Source: a bacterium (GTDB taxonomy: Bacteria > NPL-UPA2 > JAUVJM01). From it: a DNA stretch of 64,000 bases. A program made the position numbers and the translations under genes. The stretch lies in NCBI GenBank assembly GCA_030606215.1, contig JAUWGW010000005.1, positions 15,913 to 79,912 on the forward strand. The letters run 5' to 3'. This document shows, piece after piece, positions 16,305 through 26,990 of the stretch. Numbering within the stretch: the first letter of the stretch is position 1; every line of letters starts with the position of its first letter. The notes under the pieces were generated by a model that had not been told where the DNA came from, ran no database searches, and worked only from the letters and a program-made list of their open reading frames with translations.

Positions 16305-17878
16305 AAGCAGTTAGCCGCGATTACGGCGTAAAAATCTATGATACCACTCTTCGTGATGGTTCTCAAGGGGAAGGGATTTCTTTCTCAGCTAAGGAGAAAA
16401 TAGCAATAACGCAGAAACTTGATGAGCTGGGAGTTCATTTTATTGAAGGGGGAAATCCGGGTTCCAACCCAAAGGATATTGAGTATTTTAAAGCTGTGCG
16501 CAAGCTCAAACTTAAGAATGCAAAGGTGTGCGCATTCGGAAGCACAAGAAGAAGTAATAAAACAGCTAAAACTGACCCCGGACTGAAACTTCTTCTCTCT
16601 GGTGGTACAGATGTAGTGACTATTTTTGGGAAGAGCTGGGTGCTTCATGTGCGGGATGTGTTGAAAGTTACACTTAAAAAGAATCTTGATATGATAGCCA
16701 GCACCGTAGAATATATAAAGTCTAAGGGGCGAGAAGTCATATACGATGCAGAACATTTCTTTGACGGGTTTAAGGATAATCCTGAGTATGCAATGAAAAC
16801 TATCAAAGCAGCTGAAGGGGCAGGAGCTAACTGGATAGTCCTCTGCGATACAAATGGTGGAAGCCTGCCTGCCTGGATTGTGGAAGTGGTTGAGAAGGTG
16901 CATCAGGAGATAAAAGTTCCACTCGGGATACATACGCACAATGATTCAGGGATGGCAGTTGCAAATTCAATTGTAGCCGTGATGAGCGGCGCAAAGCAAG
17001 TGCATGGGACAATTAATGGATATGGAGAGAGATGTGGGAACGCAGATCTATGCTGTATCATCCCGATTTTAAAATGGAAAATGAATATTAATTGTATAAC
17101 CGATAAACAGTCAAGAAGACTTGTGGAAGTTTCCCGGTATGTAAGTGAGCTCGCCAATGTAGTTCCGAGGGACGAGCAGCCCTTTGTGGGAAACAGCGCA
17201 TTTGCGCACAAGGGAGGGATGCATGTTGATGCAGTTATGAAAAGTGCGAGAAGTTTTGAACATATAAAGCCGGAGCTTCTTGGAAATGAAAGAAGGATAC
17301 TGGTTTCAGAACTTTCCGGGCGGGCAAATGTTCTTTTAAAAGCGGAAGAATACCGCCTTGGTCTCAGCAAGGATTCACGAGAAACAGGGGAAATTGTTAA
17401 AAAAGTCAAGGAACTTGAACATCAGGGTTACCAGTTTGAAGCTGCTGATGCTTCGCTTCGGCTCCTTATGAAGAAGGTGGTCGGTATTCACAGGAGATTT
17501 TTTGATTTGCAGGGATTCAGGGTTAGTGTTGAGAGAAGAGGAGATGAGATTGTTTCAACTGCGACAATAAAGCTAAAAGTTAAGGGCGTGGAAGAACATA
17601 CAGCGGCAGAAGGTGACGGGCCTGTCAATGCGCTTGATAATGCTTTGAGGAAAGCTCTGGGCCGCTTTTATCCAGATATAAATGAGATGCGTCTGACAGA
17701 TTTTAAAGTGAGGGTGCTGGACGCTGAAGCAGGGACGGCGGCAAAAGTGAGAGTTCTGATAGAATCGCAGGACCACAGGGACACATGGCGGACGATAGGC
17801 GTCTCAGAAAATATAATTGAAGCGAGCTGGCAAGCACTTGTTGACAGCGTTGAATATAAGTTGATGAAGGATGGTTAA
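16301..17878 (+). CDS. cimA: Citramalate synthase
   Basis: A 525-residue LeuA-family enzyme joining acetyl-CoA and pyruvate to citramalate, the threonine-independent route to isoleucine. [18 protein letters not shown] (from about residue 12) and the metal-binding HTHND (211-215) are visible, then [16 protein letters not shown] and a C-terminal LeuA regulatory domain (about 400-520). The GEGISFSA variant and the total length favour CimA over isopropylmalate synthase. It overlaps valS by eight bases, a fitting partner. Confidence 0.92.
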   Translation: MKAVSRDYGVKIYDTTLRDGSQGEGISFSAKEKIAITQKLDELGVHFIEGGNPGSNPKDIEYFKAVRKLKLKNAKVCAFGSTRRSNKTAKTDPGLKLLLSGGTDVVTIFGKSWVLHVRDVLKVTLKKNLDMIASTVEYIKSKGREVIYDAEHFFDGFKDNPEYAMKTIKAAEGAGANWIVLCDTNGGSLPAWIVEVVEKVHQEIKVPLGIHTHNDSGMAVANSIVAVMSGAKQVHGTINGYGERCGNADLCCIIPILKWKMNINCITDKQSRRLVEVSRYVSELANVVPRDEQPFVGNSAFAHKGGMHVDAVMKSARSFEHIKPELLGNERRILVSELSGRANVLLKAEEYRLGLSKDSRETGEIVKKVKELEHQGYQFEAADASLRLLMKKVVGIHRRFFDLQGFRVSVERRGDEIVSTATIKLKVKGVEEHTAAEGDGPVNALDNALRKALGRFYPDINEMRLTDFKVRVLDAEAGTAAKVRVLIESQDHRDTWRTIGVSENIIEASWQALVDSVEYKLMKDG

Positions 17879-20597
17879 TATTTCTCCAAGGTACAGTGCC
17901 GCTGAAGTAGAAGAGAAGCTATACAAGTTCTGGGAGGAAGAAGGATTTTTCCAAGCAAGGCCGCCTGAAAGAGGCAGGACACCTTTCTGTATTGTAATCC
18001 CTCCACCTAACATCACCGGTTCCCTTCATATGGGGCATGCCCTGAACAATACGATTCAGGATTGTTTGACACGCTGGAAGAGGATGCAGGGATTAAATGC
18101 TCTCTGGATACCCGGAGTAGACCATGCCGGGATTGCCACACAAAATGTTGTGGAAAAGGAATTGATGAAGGAGGGGAGAAGGCGCGATGAGCTTGGAAGA
18201 GAGGAGTTTGTCAGAAGAGTCTGGCAATGGAAAGAAGAATATGGTGAAGATATAGTTGAACAGTTGCGTCTTCTTGGGTCATCCTGTGATTGGGAACGAT
18301 TGAGATTCACGATGGATGAGAGATATTCAGCCGCGGTGCTGGAGGAGTTTGTTCATCTCTATGGGGAGGGGTCTATCTACCGTGGGAGTCGTATCATCAA
18401 CTGGTGTCCTGGCTGCAGGACAGCTCTTTCAGATATTGAAGTTGAGCATGAAGAAGTTGACGGGAAATTTTATTACATAAAATATCCTTTGAAAGAAGGG
18501 GAGTATATACCTGTTGCAACAACAAGACCTGAAACAATGCTCGGGGACACTGCTGTAGCTGTTCATCCGGATGATACGCGATACAGAAGCCTAATCGGGA
18601 AACCTGTGCTCCTTCCTCTGTCTGGCAGGGAAATACCTGTTATATCCGACGGGAGAGTTGACCCATCCTTCGGCACTGGAGCTGTAAAAGTTACACCTGC
18701 TCATGATCCGGAAGATTTTGAGATCGGGCTTACGCACAATTTACCCGAGGTGAGAGTGATTGGTGAAGACGGGAGGATGACAGAAAATGCAGGCAAATTC
18801 TCAGGCCAGGACCGTTATAAATGTCGCGAGAATGTTCTGAGAGATTTAAAAAATGGCAGGTATCTCTTCAAAATTGAAAATCATAGACATTCAGTTGGGC
18901 ACTGTTATCGTTGCGGCGCTGCAATTGAACCGCTCATTTCACTTCAGTGGTTTGTCAGGATGAAAGAGTTAAGTCAGCCTGCAATAAAGGTTGTTGAGGA
19001 AGGAAAAATCAAATTTCACCCTGAACGCTGGACAGGAGTGTATCTTGACTGGATGAGAAACATAAAGGACTGGTGTATTTCCAGGCAGATCTGGTGGGGG
19101 CACAGGATTCCTGTCTGGTACTGTGAGGATTGTAAGTTTGAAAATGTGGAGAAAGCTGCTCCTGCGAAATGCAAGAAATGTGGTTCGCATAAACTCAGGC
19201 AGGATGAAGATGTTCTGGATACATGGTTCAGTTCTGCCTTATGGCCGCTCTCAGCACTTGGCTGGCCTGAAGATACAGAGGACCTTAAATACTTTTATCC
19301 AACCTCTGTCCTTGTTACCGGCTATGAGATTATTTGTTTCTGGGTTGCGCGGATGATTATGATGGGATTGAAATTCAAAGGGGATGTTCCGTTCGGGGAT
19401 GTCTATATCCACGGAATTGTGCGCGATGCTAAAGGAAGAAAGATGAGCAAATCTCTTGGGAATGTCATAGACCCGAGGGAAATAATCAAATCCTACGGAA
19501 CTGATGCGTTAAGAATGACACTATTGACTTCGCTTGGCGGACAGGATATCTATCTGGGTGAAGAAAAGCTTGAAGGGATGAGAAATTTTGCGAATAAACT
19601 GTGGAATGCCGGAAGATTCATCCTGATGAATATTCACTCAACTGCGTCATTGCGAGGAGCGATAGCGACGTGGCAATCTGACCATTTGCAGGGAGAATTG
19701 ACACTTGATGACAGGTGGATACTTGCAGAACTTCAGAAACTAATACGAGAAGTTACCAATAGCCTGAATACATACAGGTTCAGTGAAGCAGGGCAGATAC
19801 TTTATGAATTTAGCTGGCATAAGTTCTGTGATTGGTATCTTGAACTTGTTAAACCGAGACTGGCTGACCCTCAGGAGAAGGAAGTGGTTTCGCGTGTCCT
19901 TTTGTTTGTATGGGAAAGACTTCTGAGGCTCCTGCATCCATTTATGCCATTTATTACGGAAGAGCTGTGGCAATGTCTCCCTCCTGAATCCATGATGTGG
20001 GAAACATCTCCTGATGTTGAATCCAAGCGTAGGGGCGAGCTTGCTCGCCCTAAGAATGGAAAGAGCATAATGGTCAGTTCCTGGCCTGAAGTTTCTGATG
20101 AGTTTGTAGACCAGGAAGCTGTAGCGCTGGCGGAGCGCAAGTATGCTGTAATCCGAACAGGGCGTCAGCTCAGGACTGAGGCGGGTGTCCCACCCGGGGA
20201 TAAGAGGAATTTCATCATAGAGCCCGCAGATGAGGATGAGGAAAAGGTTTTTAAAGAACAGTTTTCCGGTATTGGCCTTTTACTCGGGGCAGGTGAGGTT
20301 TTGATTGAAAAAAACGCGCAAGTTCCTAAAACATCTCTTTCGGGGATAAGTGCTTTTGGCACACCCGTGCACATGGTTGCAAGTGAAATAGATATAGAAG
20401 CTGAGAAGAACCGGCTCGCACAGGAACTGAAAAAGATTGAAGCTGTAATACAGCGCAGTGAAAACAAGTTGTCAAACCCTGCATTTCTTGAGAAAGCTCC
20501 AGGTAATATTGTTGAGAAAGAGAAACTAAAAAAGAAAGAACTTGAAGAAAGAAAAGAAAAACTCCTCACCCATCTCACCCAACTTAAGCATAACTGA
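17871..20597 (+). CDS. valS: Valyl-tRNA synthetase with two in-frame repeat insertions
   Basis: A 908-residue class I synthetase. [16 protein letters not shown] holds HMGH (53-56); KMSKS is at 524-528; the editing domain lies between; a C-terminal coiled coil ([16 protein letters not shown] onward) is typical. Two stretches have no counterpart in the family: residues about 588-606 ([16 protein letters not shown]) and about 710-728 ([14 protein letters not shown]). Both are translations of palindromic genomic repeats described separately. The frame is intact, so the enzyme probably tolerates them. It overlaps cimA; uvrB follows after three bases. Confidence 0.96.
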   Translation: MVNISPRYSAAEVEEKLYKFWEEEGFFQARPPERGRTPFCIVIPPPNITGSLHMGHALNNTIQDCLTRWKRMQGLNALWIPGVDHAGIATQNVVEKELMKEGRRRDELGREEFVRRVWQWKEEYGEDIVEQLRLLGSSCDWERLRFTMDERYSAAVLEEFVHLYGEGSIYRGSRIINWCPGCRTALSDIEVEHEEVDGKFYYIKYPLKEGEYIPVATTRPETMLGDTAVAVHPDDTRYRSLIGKPVLLPLSGREIPVISDGRVDPSFGTGAVKVTPAHDPEDFEIGLTHNLPEVRVIGEDGRMTENAGKFSGQDRYKCRENVLRDLKNGRYLFKIENHRHSVGHCYRCGAAIEPLISLQWFVRMKELSQPAIKVVEEGKIKFHPERWTGVYLDWMRNIKDWCISRQIWWGHRIPVWYCEDCKFENVEKAAPAKCKKCGSHKLRQDEDVLDTWFSSALWPLSALGWPEDTEDLKYFYPTSVLVTGYEIICFWVARMIMMGLKFKGDVPFGDVYIHGIVRDAKGRKMSKSLGNVIDPREIIKSYGTDALRMTLLTSLGGQDIYLGEEKLEGMRNFANKLWNAGRFILMNIHSTASLRGAIATWQSDHLQGELTLDDRWILAELQKLIREVTNSLNTYRFSEAGQILYEFSWHKFCDWYLELVKPRLADPQEKEVVSRVLLFVWERLLRLLHPFMPFITEELWQCLPPESMMWETSPDVESKRRGELARPKNGKSIMVSSWPEVSDEFVDQEAVALAERKYAVIRTGRQLRTEAGVPPGDKRNFIIEPADEDEEKVFKEQFSGIGLLLGAGEVLIEKNAQVPKTSLSGISAFGTPVHMVASEIDIEAEKNRLAQELKKIEAVIQRSENKLSNPAFLEKAPGNIVEKEKLKKKELEERKEKLLTHLTQLKHN
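19645..19680. repeat. Palindromic repeat inside valS (CGTCATTGCGAG type)
   Basis: The segment starts CGTCATTGCGAGGAGCGA and ends GCGACGTGGCAATCTG. The outer arms ATTGC and GCAAT and the repeated AGCG units form an imperfect palindrome. This sequence type is familiar as an intergenic repeat in many environmental genomes; here it is read in frame within the synthetase. Confidence 0.65.
20029..20051 (+). repeat. GTAG-type REP hairpin inside valS
   Basis: GTAG (20029-20032) followed by perfect arms GGGCGAGC (20033-20040) and GCTCGCCC (20043-20050) around TT. A 5' GTAG before a hairpin is the hallmark of REP sequences moved by IS200-like (RAYT) transposases. It is translated as RRGELARP within ValS. 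Confidence 0.65.
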
Positions 20598-20600
20598 AAG

Positions 20601-22580
20601 ATGGCTCAATTCAAGCTGGTTTCTAACTTTAAACCTTGTGGTGACCAGCCTTCTGCAATTGAAAAGTTGACAGGAGGGTTGGGAAAAGGGGTGAAGCACC
20701 AGACTCTTCTCGGGGTGACCGGTTCAGGGAAGACCTTTACCATGGCTAATATAATTGCGAATTTGGGCAGCCCCACACTTGTAATATCTCACAATAAGAC
20801 TCTTGCGGCTCAATTATACGCAGAGTTTAAGAGATTTTTCCCTGAGAATGCTGTTGAGTACTTTGTCAGTTATTACGATTACTACCAGCCTGAAGCTTAT
20901 ATCCCGCAGACTGATACCTATATTGAGAAAGATGCATCCATCAATGATGAGCTGGACAGACTGCGTCTCTCCGCAACAAGCAGTCTCCTTGAGAGGGAAG
21001 ATGTTATCATAGTGGCAAGTGTTTCTGCTATATACGGATTGGGTTCACCTGAGGAGCACAAAGAACTTTTTCTTCTCCTTGAAGAAGGAGAAGATATCCC
21101 ACGGGATGATATATTGAGAAAGCTTGTCAGCATACAGTATGAGAGAAATGATTTTGGTTTTACCAGAGGTAAATTCAGAGTCAGGGGTGACTGTGTAGAT
21201 ATATTCCCTGCGTATTCTGAGAGGGCTTTGAGGATAGAACAGTTTGGTGATAGTATACGAAGGATAGTGCAGATAAACCCTCTAACGGGAGAACAAATTG
21301 GTAGAATGGATAGAACTGCCATATATCCAGCCAAGCATTTTGTTACTTCAACCGACAGGTTGAGCAGGGCAATTAAGTCTATAAAAGAGGAGCTGGGAGA
21401 AAGGCTTGCAGAGTTGAGAGGTGAGGGCAAACTTCTGGAAGCACAGCGTCTTGAAGCAAGAACAAATTATGACATGGAGATGATGCAGGAAATTGGTTAC
21501 TGTCAGGGTATAGAGAACTATTCAAGGCATATCAGCGGGCGTTTGCCGGGTGAACCTCCATATACCCTGATAGATTATTTCTCTGAAACCTTTCTCATGG
21601 TAATTGATGAATCCCACGTGACAATTCCTCAGATAAGAGGGATGTATAATGGTGATAGATCGCGGAAAGAGACTCTTGTTGAGCACGGATTTCGGCTTCC
21701 TTCTGCCTTTGATAACCGTCCTCTCAATTTTGGGGAGTTTGAGGAAAGAGTTTCCCGGGTTATTTATGTCTCAGCTACACTTGGACCATATGAACTTGAG
21801 AAAAGTGGAGGGGTGAGCGCAGAGCAAATCATAAGACCTACTGGCTTGGTCGACCCCCGGATTGCTGTTAAGCGGGTGAAAGGACAGATTGACGATTTAA
21901 TAACGCAGATAAGACTGCGTACTTTTAAGAAACAAAGAGTTCTGGTTACCACACTTACCAAACGGATGGCAGAAGATCTTGCTGATTATTTGCAAGAGAT
22001 AGGACTTCGTGTGCGCTATCTACATTCTGAGATTGATACTCTTGAGAGAATGGAAATCATCAGGGATTTGAGACTTGCTAAATTTGATTGTCTTGTCGGA
22101 ATAAATCTGCTCAGGGAAGGACTGGATTTACCGGAGGTATCCCTTGTTGCAATCCTGGATGCTGACAAGGAGGGTTTTCTCCGTTCACAGACTTCTCTTA
22201 TTCAGGTAGCAGGGAGAGCGGCTCGCAATGTGGATGGGGGAGTCATTATGTACGCTGATACTGTTACTAATTCAATGAAAAGTGCTTTAGCGGAAACTGA
22301 TAGGAGACGCAAGATTCAGATGGAGTATAATAAGAAACATCGTATTACCCCCCGCAGTATCCAGAAATCAGTTGACAGTCTGATTGAATTGAACAGAAGT
22401 GCCGCTGACGTTGTGGAGAACGTAGTGCGCGAACCCAAAGTCGGGTATATTTCAGAAGAGAGTCTGGAGATTTGCGACCTTGAAAAAGAAATGGTGGAGG
22501 CTGCAAAACAGCTTGAGTTTGAAAAAGCGGCTGTGTTGAGGGATGAGATTACAGAAATTAAAAAGAAGGCGGGTAAATGA
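20601..22580 (+). CDS. uvrB: Excinuclease ABC subunit B
   Basis: A 659-residue helicase-like damage verifier of nucleotide excision repair. [14 protein letters not shown], the P-loop GVTGSGKT (38-45), the [12 protein letters not shown] beta-hairpin and the [20 protein letters not shown] motif VI region are all present, with a UVR domain ([23 protein letters not shown]) at the C-terminus that contacts UvrC. It starts three bases after valS and overlaps nadC by an ATGA junction. Confidence 0.97.
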   Translation: MAQFKLVSNFKPCGDQPSAIEKLTGGLGKGVKHQTLLGVTGSGKTFTMANIIANLGSPTLVISHNKTLAAQLYAEFKRFFPENAVEYFVSYYDYYQPEAYIPQTDTYIEKDASINDELDRLRLSATSSLLEREDVIIVASVSAIYGLGSPEEHKELFLLLEEGEDIPRDDILRKLVSIQYERNDFGFTRGKFRVRGDCVDIFPAYSERALRIEQFGDSIRRIVQINPLTGEQIGRMDRTAIYPAKHFVTSTDRLSRAIKSIKEELGERLAELRGEGKLLEAQRLEARTNYDMEMMQEIGYCQGIENYSRHISGRLPGEPPYTLIDYFSETFLMVIDESHVTIPQIRGMYNGDRSRKETLVEHGFRLPSAFDNRPLNFGEFEERVSRVIYVSATLGPYELEKSGGVSAEQIIRPTGLVDPRIAVKRVKGQIDDLITQIRLRTFKKQRVLVTTLTKRMAEDLADYLQEIGLRVRYLHSEIDTLERMEIIRDLRLAKFDCLVGINLLREGLDLPEVSLVAILDADKEGFLRSQTSLIQVAGRAARNVDGGVIMYADTVTNSMKSALAETDRRRKIQMEYNKKHRITPRSIQKSVDSLIELNRSAADVVENVVREPKVGYISEESLEICDLEKEMVEAAKQLEFEKAAVLRDEITEIKKKAGK

Positions 22581-23425
22581 ATCTCAATGTTAAAAAAATA
22601 GAATCGCTTGTTGAATCTGCATTAAGAGAGGATATAGGGGGGGGAGATATAACCTCGGATATTCTTATTCCTCCTGAGTGTAAAGCAAAAGGGGTAATTA
22701 TTGCTGAGGAAGATGGGGTGATTGCAGGGATTCCAGTTGCAGAACTGGTTTTCAAAATTCTTGATAACAAACTGAAGTTTACAGCATATATTTCAGATGG
22801 GAAGAAGGTGAAGGAAGGTGAGAGAATAGCAGAAGTTGTTGGAGATGCAAAATCTATCCTTGCAGGTGAGAGGACTGCATTGAATTTTCTGGGACATTTA
22901 TCAGGTATTGCAACGAAAACTAACTGTTTCGTTGAAAAAGTCAACCGTTTCAATGTGGAAATTATGGATACCAGAAAAACAACGCCTAATTTGAGGGCGC
23001 TTGAAAAATATGCTGTCAGGGTTGGGGGCGGGTATAATCATCGTATGGGATTATATGATGCAGTTTTGATAAAGGACAATCATCTGAAACTTAGAAAAAA
23101 GAAAATTGCGGATGTGGTGAAAAAAGCGCGCAGGAGTGTCCCGGCATCAATGAAGGTAGAAGTTGAGGTAAAAGATTTTTTAGAAGTTAAGGATGCTTTA
23201 AGTGGCAAACCTGATATCATAATGCTTGATAATATGAGCGTGAGTGATGTGAAGGAAACTGTAGAGTTTGTGCGTAAATCCGGGTGTAGTGTACTTCTGG
23301 AAGTCTCAGGCGGTATCACACTTGAGAATGTTCTGGAGTACGCAGAAACCGGAGTGGATATTATCTCGGCAGGAGAATTGACACATTCAGTTAAGAGTCT
23401 TGATATCAGTATGGAATTTGAATAG
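22577..23425 (+). CDS. nadC: Quinolinate phosphoribosyltransferase
   Basis: A 282-residue enzyme making nicotinate mononucleotide from quinolinate. Motifs [30 protein letters not shown] and [21 protein letters not shown], as well as [11 protein letters not shown], are typical. ATGA overlap with uvrB; birA begins immediately after its stop, a frequent nadC-birA-coaX order. Confidence 0.96.
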   Translation: MNLNVKKIESLVESALREDIGGGDITSDILIPPECKAKGVIIAEEDGVIAGIPVAELVFKILDNKLKFTAYISDGKKVKEGERIAEVVGDAKSILAGERTALNFLGHLSGIATKTNCFVEKVNRFNVEIMDTRKTTPNLRALEKYAVRVGGGYNHRMGLYDAVLIKDNHLKLRKKKIADVVKKARRSVPASMKVEVEVKDFLEVKDALSGKPDIIMLDNMSVSDVKETVEFVRKSGCSVLLEVSGGITLENVLEYAETGVDIISAGELTHSVKSLDISMEFE

Positions 23426-24247
23426 ATGGAAGAGATTTCCTCTGCTGAGTTAAAGGCTTCTCTTGGGACGAAGTTTGTTGGAAATGAGATTTTTGTCTTT
23501 CAGAATGTATCTTCTACACAGGATGTTGCAAGAGAACTGCTGCGTCAAGGGGCTTTGGAGGGGACGGTAGTTTTAGCTGAGACTCAAAGCGGTGGGAGAG
23601 GTCGTTTCGGAAGAAATTGGTTTTCTCCTTCAGGAGTTGGTATCTGGGCTTCTGTCATTCTACATCCCAAGTTTCAGAATTCAGCCAACTCTCTGCGCCG
23701 AGGCATTGGGTCGGATAAGCCAATCGGTGCAGGGGCTGGGTTAACTGTAGTCAGTCTCACAAGTAGTGTTGCAATTGCAAATGCTATACGGAGAGTTACA
23801 GGATTAAGAAGTTTTGTGAAGTGGCCAAATGATGTCATGTTGCACCAGAAGAAGGTTGCCGGTATCCTTGTGGAGATGGTTGGGGAATCAATTATTGTCG
23901 GAGTTGGGATAAATGTTAATCAGGAACAATTCCCTGAATTCCTCAGGGACAGTGCCACTTCACTTATGATGGAATCGGGGAATGAAGTATCCAGGATTTC
24001 TCTTATAAGAGAAGCCCTTCATCAACTTGAGTATTATTATATCCTGTTAAAGGAGAAAGGATTCTCCCCGGTAATAGAAAAGATGCGGGATATTTCATCA
24101 GTTCTTGGCAGGCAGGTTATTGCTTCTTTCAATGGGAAAAAAATTATAGGGCAGGCGGTGGATGTGGATATAGATGGTGCCTTGCTTATACGGATTGATA
24201 GTGGTTTCCAGGTGCGAGTTCTGGCGGGGAATGTTTCAATCCTTTAG
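23426..24247 (+). CDS. birA: Biotin--protein ligase, single-function form
   Basis: A 273-residue ligase attaching biotin to carboxylase carrier domains. The catalytic GGRGRFGRNW (56-65) and KWPND (132-136) motifs are present. There is no N-terminal helix-turn-helix, so it is not a repressor. Residues about 83-106 (QNSANSLRRGIGSDKPIGAG) are extra relative to typical ligases, and the underlying DNA (near 23680-23745) is partly palindromic around ATTGG/CCAAT, suggesting another translated repeat. Its TAG is shared with the end of a MITE-like terminal sequence. Confidence 0.93.
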   Translation: MEEISSAELKASLGTKFVGNEIFVFQNVSSTQDVARELLRQGALEGTVVLAETQSGGRGRFGRNWFSPSGVGIWASVILHPKFQNSANSLRRGIGSDKPIGAGAGLTVVSLTSSVAIANAIRRVTGLRSFVKWPNDVMLHQKKVAGILVEMVGESIIVGVGINVNQEQFPEFLRDSATSLMMESGNEVSRISLIREALHQLEYYYILLKEKGFSPVIEKMRDISSVLGRQVIASFNGKKIIGQAVDVDIDGALLIRIDSGFQVRVLAGNVSIL

Positions 24248-24264
24248 CCCGGTTTATTCATGCT
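24246..24264. repeat. Solo end of the 130-bp MITE-like family
   Basis: AGCCCGGTTTATTCAT matches, with one mismatch, the terminal sequence AGCCCGGATTATTCAT of the elements at 31624 and 36853 (reverse). It lies between birA and coaX with no partner end nearby. Confidence 0.5.
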
Positions 24265-24288
24265 GTCCTGGAAATCTCTGGGGGGTGT

Positions 24289-25056
24289 ATGGTGTTGCTA
24301 ACGATAGATATCGGGAATACTCAGATAGCCTGTGGAATTTTTGATGAAACAAAATTGGTGGGTGAATGGCGCTATCCAACAGACGGAAGTATGCAGGTTG
24401 ATACCTGCGAGGCTGAGTTAAGTCGGAAACTTCTTTCAGCCGGAGTAAAGCCGGAGCAGATTACAGGTTGTGTTATTTCATGCGTAGTGCCGTCTCTTTC
24501 TGACATTTTCAAGTATGCTTCTGTCAAGCTACTCACTGTGGAACCGCTATTTGTCAGTATAAAGATGAGAACGGGTATATCTGTGAAATATGAGAAGCCA
24601 GAAGAACTCGGCGCTGACAGGATTGCAAACGCTGCAGCTGTCCACCATCTTTATCCAGGAGACGCAATCATTGTGGATTTTGGGACAGCTACGACTTTTT
24701 GTGTATTGTCCGGCGAAGGAGATTATGTTGGTGGAGTTATTGCTCCTGGTGTTGGCATCTCTAAGGAGGCTTTGACGAAGAGGGCGGCGCTATTGCCAGA
24801 GGTGGAATTGCGCGCGCCAGCTAAGGTAATTGGCAAAAATACTGTTGAGAGCATGCAGATAGGTCTCGTATATGGTTTCACAGAGCTGGTTGATGGAATT
24901 GTGAAAAGGTTAAAAAGGGAGTTTAATCCTGATGCAAGAGTGATAGCTGCAGGCGGGTGGGCAGGTCTCATCAGCCCGCTTTCTCAGACAATCACTATTA
25001 CAGACCCTTCCCTCACCCTAAAGGGACTTCAAATTATCTACCAGATGAATTCTTAG
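24289..25056 (+). CDS. coaX: Type III pantothenate kinase
   Basis: A 255-residue kinase of the ASKHA fold starting CoA synthesis. DIGNT (7-11), GADRIANAAAV and DFGTATTF are the phosphate and pantothenate motifs. The type III enzyme is not inhibited by CoA. GGGGGTG ribosome site (24281-24287). Follows birA, the usual neighbour. Confidence 0.96.
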   Translation: MVLLTIDIGNTQIACGIFDETKLVGEWRYPTDGSMQVDTCEAELSRKLLSAGVKPEQITGCVISCVVPSLSDIFKYASVKLLTVEPLFVSIKMRTGISVKYEKPEELGADRIANAAAVHHLYPGDAIIVDFGTATTFCVLSGEGDYVGGVIAPGVGISKEALTKRAALLPEVELRAPAKVIGKNTVESMQIGLVYGFTELVDGIVKRLKREFNPDARVIAAGGWAGLISPLSQTITITDPSLTLKGLQIIYQMNS

Positions 25057-25086
25057 ATAGAACTGCCTCTTATGGTCTTGCACGTT

Positions 25087-25362
25087 TTAACGGGCAGCCA
25101 GTTCCTTCTCTACTCTTTCTGCCAAAAACTCTTTTAAGAGGGACTGGTAAGGCATACCTCGTTTGTTGGATAAGATCTTTAACTCCTCTATCAGGAATTG
25201 AGGCATCCTGATGGAGATCGCCTTTTCGGAAGGCTTTAGTTCTGGAAACTTTACTCTCCTGGCCTTTGACCAATTGATATAATTGGTAGAGTCATGGCTG
25301 ACCCAGAATTTTCTTTCCTCCTCCTCATTCTTGAAGCGGGGTATCTTTTTCTCTTTTTTCAT
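25087..25362 (-). CDS. brnA: BrnA/CopG-type antitoxin
   Basis: A 91-residue protein with a linker (RKFWVSHDSTNYINW, a BrnA-like mark) and a C-terminal ribbon-helix-helix (ISIRMPQFLIEELKILSNKR, PYQSLLKEFL). It should bind the BrnT toxin and repress the operon. AGGAGAAGAG precedes the ATG. Its start overlaps the 3' end of brnT by 38 bases. Confidence 0.85.
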   Translation of the reverse strand: MKKEKKIPRFKNEEEERKFWVSHDSTNYINWSKARRVKFPELKPSEKAISIRMPQFLIEELKILSNKRGMPYQSLLKEFLAERVEKELAAR

Positions 25363-25630
25363 ATTCTCTCTTCTCCTTTTTATTCATATTCCTTGCCGAA
25401 ATAACCCTTATTTTTTCTCCTCTTAATGTGTATACAATAAAGAGTCTTCGCTTTGCAAAAGTATTTCCTAATGCATAATAGCGAGCCTCCTTTGCTGAAT
25501 GGGCTTTATCATAGTAAACTAACAGCCTGGGGTCAAAAAATACTTCCTCGCATTCTTGATCGGTTACTTTATGTCTTTTCCAGTTCTTTCCTGTGTTGCC
25601 TTCATCCCAGTCGAACCCTTTCACATCCAT
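25325..25630 (-). CDS. brnT: BrnT-type ribonuclease toxin
   Basis: A 101-residue toxin: FDWDEGNTGKNWKRHKVTDQE start, EEVFFDPRLLVYYD, RYYALGNTFAKRRLFIVYT and the IRVISARNMNKKEKREYEK end are all family marks of RelE-like BrnT. The DWDE core begins only five residues in, so ATG 25630 is the only credible start. That ATG is about 3 bases from the predicted transcription start, so the mRNA should be almost leaderless. Confidence 0.9.
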   Translation of the reverse strand: MDVKGFDWDEGNTGKNWKRHKVTDQECEEVFFDPRLLVYYDKAHSAKEARYYALGNTFAKRRLFIVYTLRGEKIRVISARNMNKKEKREYEKREKDTPLQE

Positions 25631-25631
25631 T

Positions 25632-25668
25632 TGTGTATGATTATAATATACACACGCCTATTTGTCAA
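25632..25668 (-). promoter_or_regulatory. Consensus promoter with operator for brnTA
   Basis: On the minus strand TTGACA (25668-25663), 17-base spacer and TATAAT (25645-25640). An inverted repeat TGTGTAT/ATACACA (25632-25638 and 25648-25654) spans the -10 box, a likely BrnA operator. Confidence 0.8.
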
Positions 25669-25829
25669 GAAAAACTTGTTTTCAAAAATTATTGCTATGT
25701 TTTGACCTACGTGGTAACATTCTAAGATACACGCAGACCAGCCAAAACGAGGCTTGTTAAAGATAAAATGGGGAGGGTTGGCGTTGTTGTAATGGGGAGC
25801 GGCTCAGGGGATAAAAGGAGGGTAGAAAA

Positions 25830-26990
25830 GTGGGAATGTGGATTGGTATAGGTAGAAAGGCGAGGAGATCCTACGGGTTTGACGAAATTGCTCTTGTCCC
25901 TGGTTCAGTGACAATAAATCCAAATGAAGTGGATACTAAATGGAAGCTTGGAAATCTTGAGTTTGAAGTACCTATTCTTGCGGCTGCAATGGATGGGGTT
26001 GTGGATGCAAAATTTGCAATAGAGATGGGTAAGCTTGGCGGGCTGGCGGTGCTCAATCTTGAAGGTGTCCAGACCCGGTATGAAAACCCTGAAGAGGTGA
26101 TTGAGAGGATAGTAACAGCTTCCCCTGAGAAAGCAACTGAACTTGTGCAGAGTGTATATCTTGAGCCTATTAAGGAGGAGCTAATTTCAAGACGGATAGA
26201 GGAGATAAAAAAGGGTGGCTGTGTAGCTGTTGTTTCCTCAATTCCACAGCGGGCTGAAAGATTCGGGAAAATTGCTGAGGAGGCTGGCGTTGACATCTTT
26301 GTTGTTCAGGCAACTGTAACAACTAAAAAACATATATCCGTAGAATACAAAAGTCTTGATTTTGAGAAGTTCTGCAAGGAAATATCTATCCCAATTGTTG
26401 TTGGAAATTGTGTCACATATGAGACAGCGCTTGAGTTAATGGAGACAGGGATTGACGCTCTTCTTGTAGGGATTGGTCCTGGAGCGGCGTGCACAACACG
26501 CGGGGTTCTCGGGATTGGAGTGCCTCAGGTTACTGCAACCTGTGATACAGCCGCCGCCAGGGATTTTTATTATAAACAGCATAGACGCTATGTTTCCATT
26601 ATTACAGATGGCGGGATGGTTTCGGGAGGGGATATATGCAAAGCTTTTGCATGTGGGGCTGATGCTGTTATGGTTGGTTCTGCACTCGCAAGGGCAAAGG
26701 AGGCTCCGGGCAAAGGTTACCACTGGGGTATGGCAACCCCTGATGTGAACCTTCCTCGCGGAACAAGGATTCATGTCGGAGCAACCGGCTCCTTGCGTGA
26801 GATTCTCTTTGGTCCTGCAAAGGTTAATGACGGTTCTCAGAATCTGATGGGCGCTCTCAGGACTTCGATGGGAGCACTTGGCGCGAGAAATATCAGGGAG
26901 ATGCAGCTGACGGAGGTTATAATTGCTCCAGCTATTCAGACGGAAGGGAAAGTTTTTCAAACTGTGCAGAAAGTTGGGATGGCAAGGTAA
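25830..26990 (+). CDS. GuaB3-type IMP dehydrogenase/GMP reductase family protein
   Basis: A 386-residue TIM-barrel protein of the IMPDH/GMPR family without CBS domains. The active-site loop GPGAACTTRGVLGIGVPQ places the catalytic cysteine at about 221; DGGMVSGGDICKAFACGADAVMVGSALA is the phosphate-binding region (about 256-284). Length and features fit the GuaB3 group. Its reaction is less certain than GuaB's; either IMP oxidation or GMP reduction is possible. GTG 25830 is chosen: AGGAGGG lies at 25816-25822, too far from ATG 25836. The stop overlaps dnaE. Confidence 0.85.
   Translation: MGMWIGIGRKARRSYGFDEIALVPGSVTINPNEVDTKWKLGNLEFEVPILAAAMDGVVDAKFAIEMGKLGGLAVLNLEGVQTRYENPEEVIERIVTASPEKATELVQSVYLEPIKEELISRRIEEIKKGGCVAVVSSIPQRAERFGKIAEEAGVDIFVVQATVTTKKHISVEYKSLDFEKFCKEISIPIVVGNCVTYETALELMETGIDALLVGIGPGAACTTRGVLGIGVPQVTATCDTAAARDFYYKQHRRYVSIITDGGMVSGGDICKAFACGADAVMVGSALARAKEAPGKGYHWGMATPDVNLPRGTRIHVGATGSLREILFGPAKVNDGSQNLMGALRTSMGALGARNIREMQLTEVIIAPAIQTEGKVFQTVQKVGMAR

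Noticed and set aside
25768-25851. Short frame MGRVGVVVMGSGSGDKRR resembling the start of PurE
   Set aside because: Only the V-x-M-G-S motif matches, the frame ends after 27 residues and covers the guaB3-like ribosome site; likely chance, though a purE relic cannot be fully excluded.
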